DNA of 10,427 bases from Parcubacteria group bacterium Gr01-1014_72 (GTDB taxonomy: Bacteria; Patescibacteriota; Minisyncoccia; Phycocordibacterales; VMFH01): the NCBI GenBank assembly GCA_007375925.1, contig VMFH01000007.1:1-10427 (forward strand), given 5' to 3'. The translations under genes were made by a program, and so were the position numbers. The notes beneath the pieces are model-generated. The model ran no database searches. It saw only the letters and a list, made by a program, of their open reading frames with translations, and was not told the DNA's origin. Of this stretch, positions 5,939-9,944 are shown piece by piece (position 1 is the stretch's first letter; every line of letters starts with the position of its first letter).

Positions 5939-5965
5939 TTGACAGCTGTATGGCCGTGCTATAAT
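5939..5965 (+). promoter_or_regulatory. Sigma70-type promoter for glutaredoxin
   Basis: TTGACA (5939-5944) and TATAAT (5960-5965) are perfect consensus boxes, with a short 15-base spacer. The start would be near 5972, leaving a leader of about 73 bases. That leader holds a hairpin GGCGGAC...GTCCGCC (5983-6003). This is the only gene here with a long leader. Confidence 0.7.
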
Positions 5966-6044
5966 AACCCGACGGCACGGAAGGCGGACTGGAACGGTCC
6001 GCCGATTCCAACCGGGCGACAACCAAGTATCAATAATCAATCGT

Positions 6045-6290
6045 ATGGCAGAAAAGAAATCAGTGAGCATTTACTCAACGCCGACCTGCGTGTACTGCAA
6101 CGCGGCAAAGTCGTTCTTCAAGGAGCACGGCATCGCCTACGCCGAGTACGATGTGGCAAAGGACCTTACCCGCCGACAGGAGATGATTGATAAGAGCGGA
6201 CAGATGGGCGTGCCGGTCATTCTCGTCGGAGACGAGCTCATTGTCGGTTTTGATAAACCGCGCCTTGCCCAAACGCTCGGAGTAAAATAA
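6045..6290 (+). CDS. Glutaredoxin-like thiol-disulfide oxidoreductase
   Basis: An 81-residue single thioredoxin-fold domain. The redox site is C15-V-Y-C18 in YSTPTCVYCNAAK; the cis-proline motif appears as MGVPVI; and the C-terminal VGFDKPRL matches the glutathione-side GF(D/N) motif of the NrdH/GrxC-like group. It probably reduces disulfides in the cytoplasm, for instance for ribonucleotide reductase; the electron donor cannot be told from sequence. CVYC instead of CPYC is common in such mini-glutaredoxins. The ATG at 6045 has no Shine-Dalgarno site despite a 70-base leader. A strong promoter and a perfect terminator make it a single-gene unit. Confidence 0.92.
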   Translation: MAEKKSVSIYSTPTCVYCNAAKSFFKEHGIAYAEYDVAKDLTRRQEMIDKSGQMGVPVILVGDELIVGFDKPRLAQTLGVK

Positions 6291-6301
6291 TTTCTTTCTG
6301 A

Positions 6302-6335
6302 CAAAAACCCGTCCGCCGCGGCGGACGGGTTTTTG
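6302..6335. terminator. Perfect intrinsic terminator after glutaredoxin (bidirectional)
   Basis: A 34-base perfect palindrome: CAAAAACCCGTCCGCCG then its exact reverse complement ending in GGGTTTTTG. A GC-rich stem followed by five T's works on either strand. It isolates glutaredoxin from the tRNA-Arg promoter that follows immediately. Confidence 0.9.
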
Positions 6336-6349
6336 CTGCGGAAACGGCA

Positions 6350-6358
6350 TGCTATAGT
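6350..6358 (+). promoter_or_regulatory. Extended -10 promoter of the tRNA-Arg composite
   Basis: TGCTATAGT is an extended -10 box ending ten bases before the first base of the outer tRNA (6368). A transcript would start about three bases upstream of the outer tRNA 5' end. The promoter thus belongs to the outer tRNA and drives the whole composite. Confidence 0.6.
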
Positions 6359-6367
6359 CTCTCCACC

Positions 6368-6382
6368 GCCCCTGTAGTTCAA
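6368..6382 (+). pseudogene. Outer tRNA-Arg(CCT), 5' part
   Basis: GCCCCTG-TA-GTTC-AA equals tRNA bases 1-15. All seven acceptor bases pair with CGGGGGC at 6614-6620, and GTTC pairs with GAAC at 6571-6574. It is preceded by an extended -10 promoter. It is labelled pseudogene only because it is interrupted; it may be functional. Confidence 0.7.
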
Positions 6383-6446
6383 CTCCGACGTCCCGCCTGT
6401 GGCGGGAGTCGGAGCCCCGACTCCCGCTGGAAGCGGGACGTCGGGG
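6383..6446. repeat. 64-bp double hairpin inserted in the outer tRNA-Arg D-loop
   Basis: Hairpin 6383-6414 pairs CTCCGAC/GTCGGAG and TCCCGCC/GGCGGGA with one bulged G at 6390. Hairpin 6415-6446 pairs CCCCGAC/GTCGGGG and TCCCGC/GCGGGA with one bulged C at 6440. It has the same build as 5253-5315 and lies at the same tRNA position (15/16). The 32 bases 6415-6446 match 5284-5315 except for one base. Confidence 0.85.
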
Positions 6447-6471
6447 TGGATACCTGCCCGACTTGCCTGAC

Positions 6472-6543
6472 GCCCTTATAGTTCAATAGATAGAACGTCC
6501 CCGTCCTAAGGGGAAAATGTGGGTGCAATTCCTGCTAAGGGCA
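6472..6543 (+). tRNA. tRNA-Arg (anticodon CCT), inner copy
   Basis: A complete 72-base cloverleaf: acceptor GCCCTTA/TAAGGGC 7/7, D-stem GTTC/GAAC with loop AATAGATA, anticodon stem TCCCC/GGGGA around GTCCTAA (CCT), T-stem GTGGG/CCTGC with two G.T pairs and discriminator A. CCA is encoded at 6544-6546, unlike every other tRNA here. Oddities: the T-loop is TGCAATT instead of TTC-type, and position 32 is G. The anticodon reads AGG codons. Confidence 0.88.
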
Positions 6544-6570
6544 CCAAAATTAGCAAGTCAGGCGGGCGGG

Positions 6571-6621
6571 GAACGAACCGTTCCTAATGGTTTGATGTCA
6601 GTTCGATTCTGGCCGGGGGCA
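6571..6621 (+). pseudogene. Outer tRNA-Arg(CCT), 3' part
   Basis: Fifty-one bases equal to tRNA positions from 22 to the discriminator. The anticodon loop TTCCTAA gives CCT, the T-arm GTCAG-TTCGATT-CTGGC is canonical, acceptor strand CGGGGGC and discriminator A at 6621. No CCA is encoded (TCA follows; those bases are the stop codon of the opposing gene). Confidence 0.72.
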
Positions 6622-7002
6622 TCACTTAAAAAATCTTTTGAGACGCTCCCAAAAACCGACCGCGGGGAGTGCTTTCTTTGCCGATGCATCACCAACAGGT
6701 TCCACGATAACGACAACCTCCTCGCCCTCACGCGCGACCGGAAAACGCTCGCGAATTTCCTCCTCAAGCCCGCGGTCGGTCTTGAGCTTTTCTATGTCAC
6801 CCGCAAGCGTTTTCTCGCGAGCTTGAAGCGTGCCGAGGAGCTCCTCGGCACGCTCGCGGTTCAGACGACTCTCCCGCTCCTTCTTATACACACCCCACGT
6901 CGCGTGGAGGAGGAATGCCGCGACAACGAGAAAAACAACCGCCGTAACGGGCGAGGAAAGAAGCCGTTTGAGCCGTCGCCGCTGTATGAGCCCGATATCC
7001 AT
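6622..7002 (-). CDS. FtsB/DivIC-like septum formation initiator protein
   Basis: A 126-residue single-pass membrane protein. A basic N-terminus (IQRRRLKRLL) precedes one transmembrane helix (about residues 18-38, TAVVFLVVAAFLLHATWGVY), then a coiled coil rich in Glu/Arg/Leu (KKERESRLNRERAEELLGTL), the family-typical turn EEEIRERFPVAREGEEVVVIV and a short C-terminal tail. Such proteins join FtsL and FtsQ in the division complex, with the coiled coil outside the membrane. FtsL and FtsQ are not seen nearby. The start is the ATG at 7002; GTG at 7011 is also possible. A TATAAT lies at 7045-7050 on this strand. Its stop codon directly abuts the 3' end of the opposing tRNA-Arg composite, with no spacer. 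Confidence 0.8.
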   Translation of the reverse strand: MDIGLIQRRRLKRLLSSPVTAVVFLVVAAFLLHATWGVYKKERESRLNRERAEELLGTLQAREKTLAGDIEKLKTDRGLEEEIRERFPVAREGEEVVVIVEPVGDASAKKALPAVGFWERLKRFFK

Positions 7003-7043
7003 GTTCCACACTAGCCCTTCTCATGCTATGCTTACGTCACCAA

Positions 7044-7050
7044 TTATACA
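7044..7050. promoter_or_regulatory. Overlapping divergent -10 boxes
   Basis: TTATACA reads as TATACA on the plus strand (7045-7050) for the 34-aa peptide at 7063, and the same bases read TGTATAA/TATAAT on the minus strand for the ftsB-like gene. Both cannot be occupied at once, so the two genes may be expressed in competition. The plus-strand transcript would have a leader of only about six bases. Confidence 0.45.
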
Positions 7051-7062
7051 CGTCTTACGCCT

Positions 7063-7167
7063 ATGCTGTTTGAGAAAAAACACCAAAAGAAAATCAAGAT
7101 TGTCTGGGCAATTGTGTGCATACTCATCATCGTGAGCATGGTGATTCTCTACACACCTATTTATTAG
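7063..7167 (+). CDS. 34-aa single-helix membrane peptide
   Basis: M-L-F-E-K-K-H-Q-K-K-I-K then a hydrophobic helix (IVWAIVCILIIVSMVILY, about residues 13-30) and the tail TPIY. The strongly basic N-terminus followed by a helix predicts an N-in orientation. The function is unknown; its size and build resemble the short membrane peptides often seen in CPR genomes (from memory, not checked). The -10 element at 7045-7050 places the start a few bases before the ATG, with no Shine-Dalgarno site. It is close to the minimum size, so a chance frame cannot be fully excluded, but the charge and helix pattern is convincing. Confidence 0.7.
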   Translation: MLFEKKHQKKIKIVWAIVCILIIVSMVILYTPIY

Positions 7168-7257
7168 TTTATAGTCGTTAGTCTATAGTCTTTAGTGAGA
7201 GCGTTGGGGCAACATCTTCCTCGATTGCTACAGACTACAAACTGTTCACTAAAGACT
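7164..7257. repeat. Heptamer-phased repeats and 12-bp inverted repeat at the lepA 3' end
   Basis: 7162-7198 reads as NTAGTNN heptamers (TTAGTTT, ATAGTCG, TTAGTCT, ATAGTCT, TTAGTGA). 7231-7257 shows the same period inverted (CTACAGA, CTACAAA, CTGTTCA, CTAAAGA). AGTCTTTAGTGA (7187-7198) and TCACTAAAGACT (7246-7257) are perfect complements around a 47-base loop. It separates the 34-aa peptide from convergent lepA and may end both transcripts, though no T-tract is present. Confidence 0.6.
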
Positions 7258-7262
7258 GCCCC

Positions 7263-9044
7263 TCACTGCATCATCTTCAAAAACACTTCCTCGGGGATAT
7301 TCACGGTGCCTCGCTCCTTCATTTTTTTCTTCCCTTTCTTCTGCTTCTCCCAGAGCTTACGCTTGCGCGTGATATCCCCTCCGTAGAGATATCCGGTGAC
7401 ATCCTTCTTCATCGCTGAAAGTGTGCGCGAGGCGATGATGCGCCCGAACGCCTTTCCCTGTATTTTCATCACGAACATCTGCTTCGGGAGAATGCCGTGG
7501 AGCTTCTCAACGAGCCGTTCCGCCTCCTCTGTAACCCGCTTCTCAGACACGATACGGGCAAATGCAGGTACCGTCTCATCGGCAACCAGCACCTCGAGCT
7601 TCGCGACAGTGGCTTTCTTCATCTCTCCAAGCGTGTACGAGAGCGATGCGAAACCCGATGAAACACTCTTGAGTTCATCAAAAAATCCTCGCATGAGCTC
7701 GCGAAGCGGCATGGAGAGCGTGAGGCGTGATCGGGAAACGCCCCACGTATGCGTTTCTTCAACGGCCGCCTCGTGCGCATAGAGCATCTGCATGATGCCG
7801 CTTAAGTACTCAATCGGGGTTATTATTTCCACCCGCACCCACGGTTCAAAAACTTCCGCGATCTCGCCGTGCTCGGGAAACTGCGAGGGAGAGTGGGTGC
7901 TTTTGCGCACGCCTCGCGTATCCACCACTTCGTACGTAATTGAGGGCGCCGTAACAATGAGGCGGATCCCGTGCTCGCGGCGGAGGCGCTCGGTAATAAT
8001 TTCCATGTGGAGCATGCCGAGGAACCCGCACCGAAATCCTCTGCCGAGGAGGCCTGACGAGTCCTCTTCGTGCGTGAAGGAGGAGTCCGAGAGACGCAAA
8101 CGCGAGAGCGCCTGGCGAAGGAGGTCAAAGTCGTCATGACTTTCAGGGTAGAGGCCCGCCCACACGACAGGCCGTGGGCGCTCGTACCTATGAAGCGCGG
8201 GCAGGGGGCTACGCCGGAGCGTCACTGTATCGCCAACGACAGCGATGCCCGGCTCTTTCACACCGCTCACAATGTACCCTATCTCACCCGCTCCGAGCCG
8301 CTCGGCTCGCCGCTCCTCCGGCACAAACACGCCAACCTCAAGCGGAGTAAATGTCCTTCCCGATGTGGAAAAGAGAAGCTCGTCCCGCGCCGCCACGGAG
8401 CCGTCAAAAACACGGAAGTGCAAAACAACGCCCGTATGGTTGTCGTACCGAAAATCAAAAATGAGGGCGCGGAAGGTGCTACCGCCCCGTTCCGAGCGGG
8501 GCGACGGTACCCGCGAAACAATCGCGCCGAGAAGCTCGGCCACCCCCTGCCCCGTCTTCCCCGACACCTCAAGCACCTCTTCCGGCAAACATCCGACGAG
8601 TGACGAGACTTCTTCTTTGACCTCGGCTATTCGTGCAAGCGGCGAATCCACCTTTGAGACTGCCGGAAGTATGGTGAGTCCCGCTTCCCGCGCCATAGAG
8701 AGCGTCGTTATCGTCTGTGCCTGCACACCCTGTGTCGCATCCACGAGAAAGACGCACCCCTCAACTGCACGAAGCGCGCGAGAGACCTCGTACGCAAAAT
8801 CAATGTGGCCGGGAGTGTCAATAAGATTAAGTTGGTAGTTAGTAGTTGGTAGTTGGTAGTTCATGCGGACGGGCGTCATTTTGATGGTGATACCGCGCTC
8901 GCGTTCAAGGTCCATTGAGTCCAATACTTGATCACGCATCTTCCGCTCCGGAATGGTGCCGGTGATCTGGAGCATCCGGTCGGCAAGCGTGCTCTTCCCG
9001 TGGTCAACGTGGGCAATGATGCAGAAATTACGAATATTTTTCAT
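7263..9044 (-). CDS. lepA: Elongation factor 4 (LepA) GTPase
   Basis: A ribosome-binding translational GTPase of 593 residues from the ATG at 9044, close to the usual 600. Seen: P-loop AHVDHGKST (residues 11-19), G2 ERGITIK, G3 DTPGH, switch region YEVSRALRAVEGCVFLVDA, domain II, the EF-G-like domain ending around GFLGMLHMEIITERL, and the LepA-only C-terminal domain with GGDITRKRKLWEKQKKGKKK. The G4 motif is SKVD rather than NKxD, a substitution of the base-recognition Asn by Ser. The segment just before G3 is encoded by a heptamer repeat at 8831-8861. A GTG at 9053 is an alternative start. There is no good Shine-Dalgarno site. A broken copy of its own 5' end lies just upstream. Confidence 0.97.
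   Translation of the reverse strand: MKNIRNFCIIAHVDHGKSTLADRMLQITGTIPERKMRDQVLDSMDLERERGITIKMTPVRMNYQLPTTNYQLNLIDTPGHIDFAYEVSRALRAVEGCVFLVDATQGVQAQTITTLSMAREAGLTILPAVSKVDSPLARIAEVKEEVSSLVGCLPEEVLEVSGKTGQGVAELLGAIVSRVPSPRSERGGSTFRALIFDFRYDNHTGVVLHFRVFDGSVAARDELLFSTSGRTFTPLEVGVFVPEERRAERLGAGEIGYIVSGVKEPGIAVVGDTVTLRRSPLPALHRYERPRPVVWAGLYPESHDDFDLLRQALSRLRLSDSSFTHEEDSSGLLGRGFRCGFLGMLHMEIITERLRREHGIRLIVTAPSITYEVVDTRGVRKSTHSPSQFPEHGEIAEVFEPWVRVEIITPIEYLSGIMQMLYAHEAAVEETHTWGVSRSRLTLSMPLRELMRGFFDELKSVSSGFASLSYTLGEMKKATVAKLEVLVADETVPAFARIVSEKRVTEEAERLVEKLHGILPKQMFVMKIQGKAFGRIIASRTLSAMKKDVTGYLYGGDITRKRKLWEKQKKGKKKMKERGTVNIPEEVFLKMMQ
8831..8861. repeat. (GTTGGTA)n heptamer tandem repeat inside lepA
   Basis: Four heptamers GTTGGTA, GTTAGTA, GTTGGTA, GTTGGTA plus GTT. 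On the coding strand they encode NYQLPTTNYQL between G2 and G3. Seven is not a multiple of three, so a gain or loss of one unit would shift the frame. Confidence 0.85.
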
Positions 9045-9162
9045 ATAACACACTGAACGAATACGTTACCACATCTCGCCCCGTAGTGAGCCGAGTCTTC
9101 GAGGATCTACTACTGGGGTGGTCAATATGGGCGATGATACAAAAATTACGTATGTGGTCCAT
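9028..9162 (-). pseudogene. Broken second copy of the lepA 5' end
   Basis: From the ATG at 9162 the minus strand encodes MDHIRNFCIIAHIDH, a near match to the first residues of lepA (MKNIRNFCIIAHVDH). It breaks exactly at the P-loop: the next residue is P instead of GKST, and the frame then runs through unrelated sequence to a TAA at 9028-9030 inside the real lepA start. At the break lies a GC-rich imperfect hairpin (CCCC.GTAG... paired with CTAC...GGGG, about 9079-9118). This looks like a lepA copy cut by a small palindromic insert or a deletion, leaving a 44-codon remnant. It could act as a leader peptide overlapping lepA, but nothing indicates that directly. Confidence 0.6.
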
Positions 9163-9167
9163 AAGTT

Positions 9168-9428
9168 TTATCGGTAAATATCTTTACGATGGGCAATAGT
9201 AAGAAGCAAGACCGTCTCGCCATCTTCAAAGCAGAAGACGCATCGGTAATCGCGATGGAGGCGGAATGAGTACTCAACTCTATTCCCGTGAAGCTTCTTT
9301 GTGTGTAAACGGGGGTCCCGATAGTCAACAGCGAGAATACCGATGAGAAAAACTGCCTGCCTCCGAAGAGATGCGGGCAGTTTTTCAAAAGAGTTCCGAA
9401 AGGAGGAGGTTGTACAAATACGATACAT
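9168..9428 (-). CDS. RelE/ParE-superfamily toxin (mRNA interferase-like)
   Basis: An 86-residue basic protein with the RelE-fold pattern: SSFRNSFEKLPASLRRQA helix pair, DPRLHTKKLHG, then beta strands RVEYSFRLHRDYRCVFCFE, VLLLTIAHRKDIYR at the end. R and Y in the final HRKDIYR match the positions of catalytic residues in RelE-type ribonucleases, and LHG...EYSFR matches the conserved core. It would cut mRNA on the ribosome when freed from its antitoxin; a ParE-type gyrase poison is the alternative. It starts one base after the upstream antitoxin gene's stop codon, as is usual for toxin-antitoxin operons. Confidence 0.87.
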   Translation of the reverse strand: MYRICTTSSFRNSFEKLPASLRRQAVFLIGILAVDYRDPRLHTKKLHGNRVEYSFRLHRDYRCVFCFEDGETVLLLTIAHRKDIYR

Positions 9429-9429
9429 C

Positions 9430-9621
9430 TTACTTCAGCCGAGACAGTATCCCGCTCTTAAAAGTGAACCGGGCTTTTGAGATGCGAATACGGTCAAGTT
9501 TCCGTAGGAATGATTTTCTATATTGCCCCTCCTGATCCAAAGGCACAAGACCGCTCACCCTCCCTTTTAATTCATGCACCTCTTGAAAAAGGAGGCGGAT
9601 ATTTTTTTCGGCGACTGTCAT
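9430..9621 (-). CDS. Putative antitoxin of the RelE/ParE-type pair (63 aa)
   Basis: A small protein directly upstream of the toxin, separated by one base. It shows a helical Glu/Lys-rich N-terminal half (TVAEKNIRLLFQEVHELKGRV) and a basic C-terminal half (KSFLRKLDRIRISKARFTFK). I recognise no DNA-binding family, so the antitoxin call rests on position and size. The promoter candidate TTGTTT ... TAGTAT (18-base spacer) ends about ten bases upstream of the ATG, and GGTA-GTA-TACC over the -10 region could be an operator for autoregulation. Confidence 0.7.
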   Translation of the reverse strand: MTVAEKNIRLLFQEVHELKGRVSGLVPLDQEGQYRKSFLRKLDRIRISKARFTFKSGILSRLK

Positions 9622-9631
9622 ATTGGTATAC

Positions 9632-9661
9632 TACCACATCCTTCTCCGTAAAAACAATTGT
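9632..9661 (-). promoter_or_regulatory. Promoter and possible operator of the toxin-antitoxin pair
   Basis: Minus strand TTGTTT and TAGTAT with an 18-base spacer; the small inverted repeat GGTA-GTA-TACC overlaps the -10 box, a common place for antitoxin autorepression. The start would lie a few bases before the ATG at 9621. Confidence 0.4.
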
Positions 9662-9676
9662 CCAAAAGGATCTTAT

Positions 9677-9874
9677 TTATAGGCATTTTTCGGCCGCAAT
9701 GCCCGCTTCTTCCTTGAGCTCCCGCCGTGCGGCATCTTCAATGATCTCCCCCGCGCGCGCCTTCCCTCCGAAGCCGTTCCACCTGCCCATCCCGAACCCG
9801 CGCTTCTTGTACCCCAAAAGCACCTTCGGGTGTGTATGGACGATAACAAGCGTTGTTATGATTTTCTCTTTCAT
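9677..9874 (-). pseudogene. Truncated NUDIX hydrolase (8-oxo-dGTPase-like)
   Basis: From the ATG at 9874 (AGGAG six bases upstream, one of the few good Shine-Dalgarno sites here) the product is 65 residues: KIITTLVIVHTHPKVLLGYK, GRWNGFGGK and a complete NUDIX box (G-x5-E-x7-REL-x-EE-x-G-I: GGKARAGE...RRELKEEAGI). A stop follows five residues later (AAEKCL). NUDIX domains need about 130 or more residues; the second half of the fold is missing, and no frame downstream restores it. MutT/MTH1-like enzymes clean oxidised nucleotides; this one has metal-binding residues but probably cannot fold normally. The break abuts the toxin-antitoxin promoter, suggesting the pair arrived by a deletion or insertion here. 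Confidence 0.75.
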
Positions 9875-9888
9875 ATCTCTCCTCTCTT

Positions 9889-9928
9889 GCAACTATTCTC
9901 TTATTCGTGAGAATAAGAGAATAGTTGC
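9889..9928. repeat. Perfect 18-bp palindromic hairpin between peptidase and NUDIX genes
   Basis: GCAACTATTCTCTTATTC, loop GTGA, then its exact complement. On the minus strand it lies 16 bases after the M29 peptidase stop and just before the NUDIX ribosome site. No T-tract follows. It is related to the hairpin at 4988-5019. Confidence 0.75.
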
Positions 9929-9944
9929 CAGTGTTGAAAATTTC

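Larger units (their letters stand above)
6368..6621 (+). other. Composite RNA gene: split outer tRNA-Arg(CCT) enclosing a complete tRNA-Arg(CCT)
   Basis: Same plan as the Phe unit, on the opposite strand, 254 bases: outer 5' part 6368-6382 (GCCCCTG-TA-GTTC-AA), double hairpin 6383-6446, rest of the D-loop TGGATA 6447-6452, a 118-base insert 6453-6570 with the inner tRNA at 6472-6543, and outer 3' part 6571-6621. Joined, the outer tRNA is 15+6+51 = 72 bases, equal to the inner one, and is structurally sound: acceptor 7/7 (one T.G), D-stem GTTC/GAAC 4/4, anticodon stem AACCG/TGGTT 5/5 (one G.T) around TTCCTAA (CCT), T-stem GTCAG/CTGGC 5/5 with canonical TTCGATT. The insert forms a 13-bp helix (6460-6466 with 6553-6559; 6453-6458 with 6561-6566; one C.A mismatch) below the inner tRNA. 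Outer and inner sequences differ widely outside the D-arm. The composite ends at the base before the ftsB-like stop codon. Confidence 0.78.

Noticed and set aside
5655..5942. 95-residue plus-strand frame with repeated MRVARI
   Set aside because: It is the translation of the reverse strand of tRNA-Gly and its 3'-end copy.
5051..6621. Group I intron in the tRNAs
   Set aside because: The inserts lie in the D-arm rather than the anticodon loop, are too short, and contain complete tRNAs and simple hairpins, with no group I core seen.
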